Origin: a virus
IMG/VR virus record: IMGVR_UViG_3300042308_000549
Location: 1-43,887 of that record
Strand: one strand, 5' to 3'
Length of the DNA: 43,887 bases
In this document: piece by piece, positions 21,601-30,088 of the stretch
How the letters are laid out: every line of letters begins with the position of its first letter
Numbering within the stretch: position 1 is the first letter of the stretch
Made by a program: the position numbers and the translations under genes
Notes under the pieces: generated by a model
What the model saw: only the letters and a program-made list of their open reading frames with translations
Databases searched by the model: none
Told to the model about the DNA's origin: nothing

Positions 21601-24600
21601 TTGGATTTGTTCTTTCGTTGGGTTAGGCCCGTAGATGAACTCTGCTACATAATTGGTGTAGGCATCCTGCTCGGCGCGTCCCATCATGATGAATCGAGCT
21701 TTCAACTCTGCCCTTGCTGCGAGCGTTCTACCCGCATCACTAGCTCCAATCATTGCGGTAGGTAGCCTGTTGATGTTTGCCATCATTATACCAAGCATCT
21801 TGCTATCACCTTCTGCCGCGAGTCTGATGGAATACTCAAACAAATCATTCACGAACAACGCTGCACCCATGCTGATCTCACTCGCTGCTCCAGACTTATC
21901 TACCAATCTACCAATGTCATTAAGTTCTTCGGCGTATGCCAATGCTTCTTTCCTATTTCCAGCCAGCTTCCCTAATGCGCGGAATGCTTCAGTGGTATTC
22001 TTCTCAGTTACTTTTGTAGGATCGAATCGCTTGCGGAGTAAATCTTTTGTTCTGGCGATGATAGCATCTGGAGTTTCTACTTCTTCTCCCGCCTCTACAC
22101 TCATTATTTTAGTGCGGCGAGCGGCCATTTTGCGCGGCCCTTCAGCTTCTTCTTCTCTTATAATCTCCTCGCCAGCGGCAAAGCGTTTCTTAGCCGTAGA
22201 TAGGATAGCAAGTGCCGTCCTATTCGGATCGGACATCTGGAAGTTCTTACCAAATACTTTATTTGCGAATGCCTTCAGCGCATCAAGCACAGCATTCCAA
22301 AGGCTTCTGCGTTGCGGATTAACGATTGTATAGGAAGTGAAAGCAATAACTTTACTCTCTTCGATTTGGGATTCTTCAGTCTCCTCGTTATAGCTTTCTT
22401 CTACGATCTTATCTATCTTCGCTTTGTCTTCTGGTGAAAGAGAGTTGTAGAAATTATCGAATGCCGCCTTAAATTTCTTATCTCCGAATGCGTAGTGACC
22501 TAGTTCGTGAGCGATGATGTCTCCGACATTCGCGTTCTTTTTAATGTAAGCATTGTTTACAATAAGGATTCCCAAGTCTGGGTAGTATGCCGCTTGGTAT
22601 TTTTTCTCTTTATCTACTGCGTCATCCACTACATATACTCGGTCTGGAATCTTTCCACCGAAATACCTTTGGATTCTTTGGTTCAGTTTAACCTGCCCGT
22701 ATCTTTCATTCTCTGGAAGAGGGTCTGGTTCTGATGCCATCTTGCGCCTTCTGCTACTGACAGGCTTCATGTCGTTCTTCTCGACTACCTGCGTCTTGCC
22801 TGTGCGCTCGTTCTTTACATTGTAATACTGCTCTCCGAACTTCTTGTCGTTAGCACTCTGCGGGATTTCCTCTTCGATAGTGTAGGTCTGTGGACTCTTG
22901 CCTAGCTTGACTCGGTTGCCTACTGCGATGCCTGTTGAGGCAGCGGCTGGCTCCGTTATCGTTTCCGATACTGCGGGGGTGGGAGGAATTGGTTTAAATA
23001 CATTAACACTTCCGTCTGATAAAATTACCAATTTACCTTGCGGAGTAATAATATTCCCTGATGAAACATTATCATTACTTGTTATTCTTTTTTTGGTTTT
23101 TGTTACTGTATCAAAACCTATCGTAGTTGTAACATCATAAGAGATTTCTGTTTTTATTCCTTTTTTATTTAATGCACTTGCATAATCTTTTGTTGCAGAC
23201 TCTATTCCGTTTTCTGTTGAAATTTTAGTTATTTTTTTACCAGTAATTTCAAAATCTTTTGGCATTTCAGCTTGTTCAGTAGGCGCAACCTCTGGCGCGG
23301 GAGCTTCTGCTGGTGCAGCTTGCTCGGTGACTGGTGCGGGAGTGGAAAGTTTTAATTCTACAAGCGCATCTTGAATGTCGTCTGGATGCGTGTTTGTTAT
23401 TATCTTTTCTTGAAGTTTAATATCTGAAACACCTTGTCTTTTAACTCCAACTCTTGATGCAAGTAAGTCTAACGATTCAGTTTCTTGAGATTCAATGATT
23501 GGTTTTTGATATGCAGATAGATCATCCCATCTTTTAGATTCTTCTGGAGTTGGAATTGAAGAAACATTTTCTACCTTTGGAGGAACGACAACTTCTGGCG
23601 CGGCCTCTGCGATGGTTGGTGCTGGCGTGATTTGCGCGGCAGGAGTAACCATGTTTACAGATGAATCTCTATCAATAAGACCAAGCACTTCATCCAATGT
23701 GGCATTAAGATTTCCTTGCGGCCTTCTTCCTAACTTATAAGCGGAACGGGCAGCAACCTTTGAAGATACCTGACCTTGAAGTGACGGGAATACTTCTTGC
23801 GCTTTCTTTTGCAATGCCGATCCTATGCCTTTTTGTCTAAATTCTTCTGGAACGTAAAGTTCAAATACTGATGCAGGAGAGCCATCTCTTCGATCAACAA
23901 TCGTTATTCTGCCTTCAGTTTGAGGGTCTGTAAAAGTGATGGTCTGCGCTTTCCCTCCATAAATCTTTGATTTATCTTTTGGTTCTCCTTGAATAATTCT
24001 ATCAGTAATAGGTATCTCTACTGGTGGCGTGACTACTTGTTCTACTGGTGCGGCCTGCGTAGGTTGAACTGTCAAGGATTCCTTAACAGTTGGGGTAGGT
24101 TCTTCTACTATCGCCTTGGCTAACTCGGCTTGCTGACGCTCGGCTTCTGTTATCGGTTCCGATAATCCAAACTTGGGAGCTTCGGTTTTAAGCACTGCCA
24201 ACTTCTTTTGATCCGCCGCGATGTCCAGCCTCGCCTTGTTTGCTTCTGGTGAAGTAGATTCAAGCGCATCCAAGTCCATCCGCTTATTATCAATGCCGCG
24301 CTCCAGCCTTGTGATCTCTGTGGAGAGTGCTTGCGCTGCTGGAGTATCAGAATCCAAGTCGCGCATCCTTCGGTTAGATTCTTTTTCAATATCAATGAGA
24401 GCCTTCTGTTCTGGACTCATTGCTTCGATAGCACCCGCAGCGCCACCGATAAGACCACCAGCAACCACTCCGGTTGTAGCACTTTCAATCGCGCCTCGGA
24501 ATGTTGGGACATCAAAGCCTTCTCTTTGTAGAGCTATGTTAGGAGCAATCGCTTCTTGTGCGCTTTGGACACCTTCAATTGGAGCTTCCGCGCCAGCACC

Positions 24601-25422
24601 CTTCAAGATTCCCTTAATGATACCGCCGCTTGCTTCTTTGCCTTGCTTGGAAAGAACGCGAGTCAAGATAGCTTCAGCACCCGTAGATGCAGCAAGAGCA
24701 TTGAGTCCACCGCTGACAAGAATCTGATCCAAGTTCTTTCCACCATACTCCTGCGCCTGTGAAGCAAGCGTCTCTACTTGATCTTCTGGGATACCCTGCT
24801 CACGGAGATAGTCTTTCGTGCCTTGGTAGATATTCCCCTTACCCATACCTACACCTTGGGCGAATCCAGTTCCAATAGTAAGACCAACTTGTGCGGCTTT
24901 AGACAACTGCGCGGCTTTACCTGCCACACCAAATACTAATTGGGGAACCATATACCCCAAAGTATTTGCAGTCATCTCTGCTGGTGCGGATGCGAATGCT
25001 TCAAACCCTGCGGCAACTTTATCTAGGAAGCCACCATCTTGAGCCTTCTGTAGAAGCTCTGCCACTCGCTTGGAATCTTTCTTTGATTCAGCAGAGAGGA
25101 TGCTATCCATGTAGTCCTCGTAGCCAGCGATGGATTTGGATACTTCATTATCCGCGCCAAACAAATCTGTGTATCCCCTTACCGCACTACCTACACCCTT
25201 AGCAAATTGAACAGGTATATCAGCAGCTTGGCGTAATGCTCCAGATGGCTCTGGTTCTGGAATAGGTTGACCAGAAACAATTGAAGTAACTTCCTCTAAT
25301 GAATATCCACGATCTTTGGCTAAAGATATTTCCTTGTCTTCAGATGCAAGTGTATTCCAGATTTCATCATCAGAATAACCTCTTTCCCTAGCTTGCTTTA
25401 GCTCGTCAAACGTGAAAGTCAT
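18613..25422 (-). CDS. Giant polyvalent internal virion protein with GNAT and metalloprotease domains
   Basis: 2269 residues. N-terminus: two copies of a short helical unit (ARERGYSDDEIWNTL, AKDRGYSLEEVTSIV), then hydrophobic Gly/Ala segments near 155-170 and 318-335. About 500-560 is GNAT-like (FELYVPEEFRQKGIGSALQK). About 950-1050 is a zinc protease with HELGH (about 971-975). The remaining 1200 residues are mostly helical, with a hydrophobic segment near 1940 (GSIVLLGFAAAM). Proteins of this size and position, the last of the virion genes after nozzle and adaptor, act in podoviruses as packaged proteins ejected with DNA. The segment 22980-24050 is more AT-rich than the rest, suggesting an inserted module. 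Three palindrome copies lie inside. Confidence 0.75.
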   Translation of the reverse strand: MTFTFDELKQARERGYSDDEIWNTLASEDKEISLAKDRGYSLEEVTSIVSGQPIPEPEPSGALRQAADIPVQFAKGVGSAVRGYTDLFGADNEVSKSIAGYEDYMDSILSAESKKDSKRVAELLQKAQDGGFLDKVAAGFEAFASAPAEMTANTLGYMVPQLVFGVAGKAAQLSKAAQVGLTIGTGFAQGVGMGKGNIYQGTKDYLREQGIPEDQVETLASQAQEYGGKNLDQILVSGGLNALAASTGAEAILTRVLSKQGKEASGGIIKGILKGAGAEAPIEGVQSAQEAIAPNIALQREGFDVPTFRGAIESATTGVVAGGLIGGAAGAIEAMSPEQKALIDIEKESNRRMRDLDSDTPAAQALSTEITRLERGIDNKRMDLDALESTSPEANKARLDIAADQKKLAVLKTEAPKFGLSEPITEAERQQAELAKAIVEEPTPTVKESLTVQPTQAAPVEQVVTPPVEIPITDRIIQGEPKDKSKIYGGKAQTITFTDPQTEGRITIVDRRDGSPASVFELYVPEEFRQKGIGSALQKKAQEVFPSLQGQVSSKVAARSAYKLGRRPQGNLNATLDEVLGLIDRDSSVNMVTPAAQITPAPTIAEAAPEVVVPPKVENVSSIPTPEESKRWDDLSAYQKPIIESQETESLDLLASRVGVKRQGVSDIKLQEKIITNTHPDDIQDALVELKLSTPAPVTEQAAPAEAPAPEVAPTEQAEMPKDFEITGKKITKISTENGIESATKDYASALNKKGIKTEISYDVTTTIGFDTVTKTKKRITSNDNVSSGNIITPQGKLVILSDGSVNVFKPIPPTPAVSETITEPAAASTGIAVGNRVKLGKSPQTYTIEEEIPQSANDKKFGEQYYNVKNERTGKTQVVEKNDMKPVSSRRRKMASEPDPLPENERYGQVKLNQRIQRYFGGKIPDRVYVVDDAVDKEKKYQAAYYPDLGILIVNNAYIKKNANVGDIIAHELGHYAFGDKKFKAAFDNFYNSLSPEDKAKIDKIVEESYNEETEESQIEESKVIAFTSYTIVNPQRRSLWNAVLDALKAFANKVFGKNFQMSDPNRTALAILSTAKKRFAAGEEIIREEEAEGPRKMAARRTKIMSVEAGEEVETPDAIIARTKDLLRKRFDPTKVTEKNTTEAFRALGKLAGNRKEALAYAEELNDIGRLVDKSGAASEISMGAALFVNDLFEYSIRLAAEGDSKMLGIMMANINRLPTAMIGASDAGRTLAARAELKARFIMMGRAEQDAYTNYVAEFIYGPNPTKEQIQSIKDAYAAVDKTAPVTEQELTDELESVGGRTGTDLVGKINDEFTKATEKGKEKRKTEEQELDKEYNRIQKQADAEIEKLAKIQSDTPSFDPAAARQITNDVRAIVANDLKQKPDIGRKAPWKSMLVAKLQEAGVELAAAETLADIVWRQHEINSLSRELSSINKAIEKGPISEIVKAIKDTPLEDQQKPNWRYEVMRDYLRKAGLPLAQAERIAKLMDISLQKRFTMAQEQAFTDAISKSAPWKTGDTRSRRAFQKVLQALRAGALDPARNVLSDMAALNGWTGFTPEQYKALLKYDAILSDPKSADATKAEAHKAIQDIISKAKLPIRARDVIGQFYDAQALSGIPTMTVNIFSPAGMAVKNALTQSLNGLLTARPEQITASLTTFIDSIKSWANTVAFSFKNNVTVYSNVEYLVNDEGLLKLYKRGVDQFNKGKTPRERADGVKNMMIGMMDYVRRVLNALDYGAIASLQNQAVSKYALAAMQAKGMSSKDGAKMLNAMMEQKRIFYNDQIAIGTDKNKAAVLADEFFVSSWRQALTDAKLPAQQVMDAALNDAMSAVGRNRQSLDAFREEETNARDGGVISYPALWLLETMANAANKADNQVIKLFSRMIYGFAVVPARVFRETAWFSPYGAVRFAYDYIAKKMGKTSPYAQSLGNDLQYRQRLTETITGSIVLLGFAAAMSSSTEDEEDEKPFKIVVTGNGPLRSEDPQYYDSWTKKHKANTVSVYFGKTKFTINTMRGFEAFAWPAMMLGAVDDWQIRRKQKRETNTPMQMGDAAIIGGFVLSASLRRGPYSFAAKPLFEAYGDRGVESLAKSLAFPAKTLVPVLGASLARNLSDFLNEPVDRKTLEGALWSNIPFIGPAVSPKSLNAFGEPALANEAADKIFKLGVPITFNIPTDRDSVNLHELVLKQGGGPSIPTRNQLAQRLDRQPTNKEYEMFVKEYGTIISTKMKNGFNRLSDMTPEKYSKVVERIGNNARDAAERKVRLAAKKP
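20045..20060. repeat. Palindrome site 9 (TTATCGGTTCCGATAG)
   Basis: One mismatch at the last base; inside the giant virion gene (encodes AIGTDKN). Confidence 0.85.
22956..22971. repeat. Palindrome site 10 (TTATCGTTTCCGATAC)
   Basis: One mismatch at the last base; inside the giant virion gene at the edge of its AT-rich segment (encodes VSETIT). Confidence 0.85.
24150..24165. repeat. Palindrome site 11 (TTATCGGTTCCGATAA)
   Basis: Exact copy, identical to sites 1 and 8, inside the giant virion gene (encodes LSEPIT) near the other edge of the AT-rich segment. Confidence 0.9.
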
Positions 25423-25431
25423 TTTTACATC

Positions 25432-26934
25432 CTACTTGGAAGATGTTAGCTTTTCAAGCTCTGATTTTAATGCTTCTCGTTCGCTCCATAGCCTGTCGTA
25501 TTCATCCTTTTGTTTTTTCAAGAATTCTGGTCTCATCAAATCTTTTCTAGTTGAACCTCCAGATAATGATGAAATCTTTTTATCATAATCAGATATTCTT
25601 GTTCTCAATGATTTCTCGTTTGAAGTTTTTTGACTTTTAGATTGGCGAGCCGATGACTCTTGAACAAGTTTAGTAAATGGATTGTCTGGAGCATATGGCA
25701 ATTGAGCGGCAGGTAGTCCAGAAGTTGGTTGCTGTGTAGCGGCTTCTCCTTTTACTGGGAATCTTTCCTTCTGTGGTTGCGCGGGAGCTTCCGCTGGAGC
25801 TTCTGTTACACCTTTTTCTGATCCAAGGAATTTAATGCCTGATCCAGAGAGTGCTGGTATTGATTGAGCTACAGTCAACTTTGACGCTTGATCTTTAGAT
25901 ATAGAATACTCGTCCTTATCATTTCCTTGGAATGTTAAAGAGTATATTTCTGGATCATCTGTTGGTGCAGTCACCGCATTTGCAATGCCACCATTCCTAT
26001 TGAACAACTTTACAAATGGTTCCCTTTCTCCAATAGGAGCCTGTTTATTCATTGCATTAACAGCATCAGGAAGATTGTTTACAGCTTTAATATTAAAGCC
26101 ATATCTTTCTTCTCCAACTTTTTCATCTACTTCAGAAAGTGATTCGCGGATTTCAGACCCCGGCTTATCCGATGTAGATACAGTTCTTTTTATTTTTGTT
26201 ATTGTTCCAACTTCTGGAATTAAAAGGTCTCCCTTTAGATTTGGGAATAGGTTTGATAATCCATCAATCTTTCGTGATTCATATCCCTTTGGTTTTTCAG
26301 TTGTCGTAGATTGTGCAAGCGTAGCTTGTTTATCTTCTGGAGATTTTGCCCTAAATTGAATGACCTGTGCATACATCTCTTCTTGCTCTGGAGTTTCAAA
26401 CTCTGGCATACTTGAGGCTGCTGCTACGTCAATAACATCCGCATCTGGTAATAAAGTTCCTTCATCAACAAACTCTGCATTCATAGCAGGCATTCCGCTG
26501 CCATCACCCGTTCCTCCAGCACCCATTCCACCTTGACCAGCGCGGAGTCTTTCACTTCCAGATGGGCCAGCGGGAAGGGTTGCCCCAGAGGCTGCTAATC
26601 GCATTGTTTTATATCTATTCTCATCTATAGCTTGACCACCCATCATTCCTAGTTTTGCTAGGTTTTGAACATATGGGTTAGATGGGTCTTGTGCTGCTAG
26701 ATTAATAATTGATGAATACCCTGCGCCACTCTGTCCAGCGGAGAATGATTTCATAGCTTCTTGCAAAGCTGGAAGCGCACTCATAGCAAATTGCTTGTCT
26801 CGGTTGTCTTTCATCTGAAGACTGATCTTCTCTCCGTATGCAGCTAGGTCTTTGCCTACTTGCATACCATAGTTCATTACAGCGGTTCCCCCTGTGCCGA
26901 AATCTGCTGCGCTCATTGCTGGTATCATAGCCAT
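25432..26934 (-). CDS. Putative internal virion protein
   Basis: 500 residues. The N-terminal 120 residues are helical (MSAADFGTGGTAVMNYGMQV, GKDLAAYGEKISLQMKDNR, FAMSALPALQEAM); the middle is Pro/Gly/Ala-rich and disordered (GMGAGGTGDGSGMPAMNA), and the C-terminus is a charged coiled-coil-like region (KKQKDEYDRLWSEREALKSE). No enzyme motif is seen. The place between a membrane-active-looking protein and the giant protein suggests a packaged internal protein. The name is based on context, not on family recognition. Confidence 0.6.
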   Translation of the reverse strand: MAMIPAMSAADFGTGGTAVMNYGMQVGKDLAAYGEKISLQMKDNRDKQFAMSALPALQEAMKSFSAGQSGAGYSSIINLAAQDPSNPYVQNLAKLGMMGGQAIDENRYKTMRLAASGATLPAGPSGSERLRAGQGGMGAGGTGDGSGMPAMNAEFVDEGTLLPDADVIDVAAASSMPEFETPEQEEMYAQVIQFRAKSPEDKQATLAQSTTTEKPKGYESRKIDGLSNLFPNLKGDLLIPEVGTITKIKRTVSTSDKPGSEIRESLSEVDEKVGEERYGFNIKAVNNLPDAVNAMNKQAPIGEREPFVKLFNRNGGIANAVTAPTDDPEIYSLTFQGNDKDEYSISKDQASKLTVAQSIPALSGSGIKFLGSEKGVTEAPAEAPAQPQKERFPVKGEAATQQPTSGLPAAQLPYAPDNPFTKLVQESSARQSKSQKTSNEKSLRTRISDYDKKISSLSGGSTRKDLMRPEFLKKQKDEYDRLWSEREALKSELEKLTSSK

Positions 26935-26939
26935 AATAT

Positions 26940-27860
26940 TTATTTTCCTTTGTAAGCAGATTGGGCTAATGTATAGTATTGGCCTCCACTAGAAGATGTT
27001 TGTGGAACATATTGTTGCCCTTGATATCCTGTAATTGGTCTGTTTTGATATTCTTGATATGCTTTATATGCGTCAAGCCCACCTTGAGCTAAACCGCCAA
27101 TCGCACTCGCTGTTCCCATGTTGGCTTGGTTTTGCTGGTTAGCTAATGCGATATTTCCTACAATCTGGTTTGCTCCCGCTTGGTATGATCCACCTAACGC
27201 TGCCGCTGATAGTCCGCCAAGGTTAGTTGCCAACGATCCAGCTTGTGTTGATGTGGTAAGAAATGCAGGAGCCAAACCCATCATTTGTTGGAACATTCCC
27301 ATTCCTTCTTTCAATGCAGCCAGCGATCCTTTAGGATATAATGCTTGTGCCGCTTGGAATCCACCAGCCTTTCCTGCCGTGAATGGATTAAATCCAGCAC
27401 CACCTACTTCTGCTATAGTTTGCATCATGTCAGGAGTTAGCTTCCCTCCTAACAATGAAGAAATAGATTCGCTAATCTGTTGCCTTTGCGCTGTAGCTCC
27501 GGGTTGAAATTGCTCTAACGCTTGCAGTGTTCCAGCGGTCAGTTCACCAGCGGCTACGTTATAATCAGGTATGTTCTCGCGCAAGACTTGTCCAGTTTCT
27601 TTTGGCAATCTTTCAGCCATTTCTTGCGTTTTAGCTGTTTGTTTTTTTAAGCTTTTCTGCCCAGCCTTTGCTGTTTTGTTAGATTGGCTTGATGCAAGCA
27701 TTGTAGCTCCAGCACCTATTGCTGCCGTGCCAACGGCACCTGCCGCACTAGCTACAACAGCACTTGCCCCTAATGCGGTTGCTGTAGCTGCAAATACAAA
27801 GAATTGTTGCGGGTGCTTATTGTATATGTAATCTTCTGGATGTTGAAGTAGTAATCTCAT
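26940..27860 (-). CDS. Putative internal/ejection virion protein with hydrophobic N-terminus
   Basis: 306 residues. Residues 22-58 are a long Ala/Gly-rich hydrophobic stretch (FAATATALGASAVVASAAG, AVGTAAIGAGATMLA), then a Lys/Gln-rich helix and Gly/Gln/Ala-rich repeats (LANQQNQANMGTASAIGG). This matches the style of podovirus proteins that enter the host membrane during DNA ejection. The C-terminus is Tyr/Gln-rich (YQNRPITGYQGQQYV). It overlaps the cupin gene stop by ATGA. Function is inferred from composition and position. Confidence 0.6.
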   Translation of the reverse strand: MRLLLQHPEDYIYNKHPQQFFVFAATATALGASAVVASAAGAVGTAAIGAGATMLASSQSNKTAKAGQKSLKKQTAKTQEMAERLPKETGQVLRENIPDYNVAAGELTAGTLQALEQFQPGATAQRQQISESISSLLGGKLTPDMMQTIAEVGGAGFNPFTAGKAGGFQAAQALYPKGSLAALKEGMGMFQQMMGLAPAFLTTSTQAGSLATNLGGLSAAALGGSYQAGANQIVGNIALANQQNQANMGTASAIGGLAQGGLDAYKAYQEYQNRPITGYQGQQYVPQTSSSGGQYYTLAQSAYKGK

Positions 27861-28372
27861 TGCAATTCCTTTATTTTATTTTGATCCCATAATGGCATTC
27901 TAGGATCGTTTATATCTATAAATGGATTCATGTCTGTGCATATAAGAGATTTAGTGAGTTCTTCAATATCTGTCAACTGCGTAGCATAACAAGCAACCCA
28001 GATAGTATCTTCATGGTTGTATAAAAGCCTTCTAGTTCCAGCTTTAGTTATTCCAGAATATGGTGCTTTGTATCTTTCAACAGGACTATCATAATACCAC
28101 ACACTCACATCTCCTTGAAGAATAAAAAATGGATGCGTTGTTAAATGGAGTGCGCTAGTTACAAGAGAACCTGCTGGCATGAAGATTTCCCTAATATACA
28201 TATTTGGAGTAAATGAATGTTTTAAAGGGCAATCGACTTGCGGTTGCTCAATTAACCATGCCTCCATAATATTTAATTTATCATTTGGGTCTTTGTAGGC
28301 AACAAACTCCGATGGGTCTTTATAGTTACCAATAAATCTTCCAGCGATATTCTCTGTAGTTTCTAGTGTCAT
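27857..28372 (-). CDS. Cupin-fold phage protein
   Basis: 171 residues. The core (YIREIFMPAGSLVTSALHLT, PFFILQGDVSVWY, GTRRLLYNHEDTIWVACYAT) has the strand order and G-x-V turn of a single cupin barrel, with His residues at the expected ligand positions. Phage cupin proteins of this type lie beside the adaptor gene and are of unknown function; they may be virion proteins rather than enzymes. It is coupled by ATGA to both neighbours. Confidence 0.7.
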   Translation of the reverse strand: MTLETTENIAGRFIGNYKDPSEFVAYKDPNDKLNIMEAWLIEQPQVDCPLKHSFTPNMYIREIFMPAGSLVTSALHLTTHPFFILQGDVSVWYYDSPVERYKAPYSGITKAGTRRLLYNHEDTIWVACYATQLTDIEELTKSLICTDMNPFIDINDPRMPLWDQNKIKELQ

Positions 28373-29331
28373 CTATACAAGAAGTAATCGTTGGGTGAGG
28401 GAGAGAGTAGATCAGACCCGATTAGGTTATCTGCTCTACTATAGTTGGCTATCCGTAATGGGGCGCAAGTTGGTATCTCGTATCCTGACATTTCCTTCTC
28501 TTGCTCTTTAATGGCAAGGTCTAGGTTTACAAGGAACTCTTGCGCCTTCCTGTTGTCTCTGGAGTTCAGAGCAAGGATAGCGTAGATCATCGAATCAGGA
28601 ATGAATTCTATCAACTCTTTCGGATCAGTCAGATCAAAGTATTTCTTCGATGCGTAAAGCGTGATACACTCGCAGGTCTTGGGTGCTTTGAACCTACGGA
28701 AGGTTGGGTTAGCATCGTTCGGTTGATAGATCGCTATCAGCGTCTTTGCTTCCAATGCTGTATCGTAGGCATACACCCGAATCCTTCCTTTGGTAATTGG
28801 CTTGGTTACTGCCCGAATTCCTTTCACAAGGAGATCAGACTTTGCCAGCGTTGGAGGATTGGCAGTAGCTACCTTAACCTTGTGGTAGGTGTCATACTGG
28901 TCTTGCGCTTCAAACATCAATTCTACGCCGATGTCTTCAGCTTCCTCGGCCATTACTCCGATTTGGTATGGATGCGTAGTGTAATCGCGGAAGAGGACAT
29001 GGAGTCCTCCTACTTCTACGATTCCTCTATGGCATGAGTGATCCGCATGGAGAGCAAAAGCGTTGGTCGCATTGAACCATTCGTCTGCTAGAGACGCAGA
29101 TTCATTCCCGATCCAAGCTAGTTTGATTTGCTCATATCGGGCTGGCAGCGTGAAGCAATCGTTCACACAGCAGATTTGGACATACTCTTCTTGAGATGTC
29201 CATGCTCGCTTATTCCATAGCAGTCGCCTTGCTTGGTTTACGGCTTTGACTCCGCGCTCGTATGAACAAGTGCCTGAATCTCCGACGAACCCCTTCACAA
29301 GCTCTACCATCTCTTCGAGGGTATCGGCCAT
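28369..29331 (-). CDS. Putative head-tail adaptor / tail structural protein
   Basis: 320 residues. It begins with a helical region that includes SYERGVKAVNQARRLLWNKR, a pattern seen in adaptor or tail-tubular-A-type proteins, then has an all-beta middle (CFTLPARYEQIKLAWIGNE, GRIRVYAYD) and a helical end (YAILALNSRDNRKAQEFL). The position between the nozzle-like protein and the internal proteins supports a tail or connector role. The start at 29331 lies 5 nt after a palindrome site. Confidence 0.55.
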   Translation of the reverse strand: MADTLEEMVELVKGFVGDSGTCSYERGVKAVNQARRLLWNKRAWTSQEEYVQICCVNDCFTLPARYEQIKLAWIGNESASLADEWFNATNAFALHADHSCHRGIVEVGGLHVLFRDYTTHPYQIGVMAEEAEDIGVELMFEAQDQYDTYHKVKVATANPPTLAKSDLLVKGIRAVTKPITKGRIRVYAYDTALEAKTLIAIYQPNDANPTFRRFKAPKTCECITLYASKKYFDLTDPKELIEFIPDSMIYAILALNSRDNRKAQEFLVNLDLAIKEQEKEMSGYEIPTCAPLRIANYSRADNLIGSDLLSPSPNDYFLYR

Positions 29332-29336
29332 AGGGA

Positions 29337-29352
29337 TTATCGTTTCCGATAA
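29337..29352. repeat. Palindrome site 12 (TTATCGTTTCCGATAA)
   Basis: Exact copy. On the minus strand it directly follows the stop of the 54-aa gene (29353) and ends 5 nt before the ATG at 29331, filling the 21-bp intercistronic gap. Confidence 0.92.
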
Positions 29353-29517
29353 TTATTTTGAGCCAACGGGCTTTCCAGACTTGGGAAGCGGTGCGCTGGA
29401 GTATGGGTTCTTACCAGTGTTAGGTGGGTTCATGTTGCCCATGCCTTCACGGATCATGCCGCGAGTTGGTGCGCCGCCCGAAACTAACTTGGGTTCTGTT
29501 CCTTTTAGTGGTGTCAT
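29353..29517 (-). CDS. Small Pro/Gly-rich protein (54 aa)
   Basis: ATG at 29517, stop at 29353-29355. The product is basic and unstructured (MTPLKGTEPKLVSGGAPTRG, MGNMNPPNTGKNPYSSAPLP, KSGKPVGSK). Similar short Pro/Gly peptides occur among phage tail genes. It stands alone in the gap between two structural genes, with its stop abutting a palindrome. Function unknown. Confidence 0.6.
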   Translation of the reverse strand: MTPLKGTEPKLVSGGAPTRGMIREGMGNMNPPNTGKNPYSSAPLPKSGKPVGSK

Positions 29518-29542
29518 ATTTTTAGTTTTTCTTTGTGATGGC

Positions 29543-30085
29543 TTATGGTTGTGAGGTATGAACTGCCATCCAGTTCAAGCTCGTAATTTCTGCAATGTTG
29601 TTATCAACGCGAATTGTAAATCCTGATGCGTTTTGGGAGATAATTGTGAAAAGAGGGGTTGATGCTGGAGTTCCAGAACCATAGATAGGAGTCAACGAAA
29701 TCCCATAAACAGCAGACGGGAGAACGGAGCTAAAGGTGATTCCAATAGATGTTGTGTCTCCAGCCGCAATTCCTGTTTGTGTTCCGTATCGAACTTTGAC
29801 AATTGGAATAGCGTTAACCTGCGTGGTTAGATTTGTTATATTAGTCTCAACAGTATCGACTCGCGTATCAAGTGCGTTAATTTGATTCTGCTGGTCAGCA
29901 AGGTCTTCGTTGATTTGGTTAATCTGCGCTGGAGTTACATCGCCAAGTCCCGGAACATTGATGGTTCCGTTAGTCAGAACTTCATCAATGAATACTTGGA
30001 AAACATTCTGCCAGTTACCAGTTGGACAGAAGTCATCTGGGACATTTGGAAATGTAAGTGCTGGCGATGAAGACTGATTGTCCAT
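29543..30085 (-). CDS. Putative tail fibre protein with coiled coil
   Basis: 180 residues. A Pro-rich N-terminus (SSSPALTFPNVPDDF) leads to a trimeric-coiled-coil-like heptad region (INQINEDLADQQNQINALDT, RVDTVETNITNLTTQVNAI), then a C-terminal beta domain of about 85 residues (VRYGTQTGIAAGDTTSIGIT ... VDNNIAEITSLNWMAVH) like a small fibre head. It lies immediately after the nozzle-like gene, so a fibre or plug attached to the tail tip is likely. Confidence 0.65.
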   Translation of the reverse strand: MDNQSSSPALTFPNVPDDFCPTGNWQNVFQVFIDEVLTNGTINVPGLGDVTPAQINQINEDLADQQNQINALDTRVDTVETNITNLTTQVNAIPIVKVRYGTQTGIAAGDTTSIGITFSSVLPSAVYGISLTPIYGSGTPASTPLFTIISQNASGFTIRVDNNIAEITSLNWMAVHTSQP

Positions 30086-30088
30086 AAA

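Noticed and set aside
21352-22333. Plus-strand ORFs inside the giant virion gene
   Set aside because: They are antisense shadows of a continuous 2269-codon frame.
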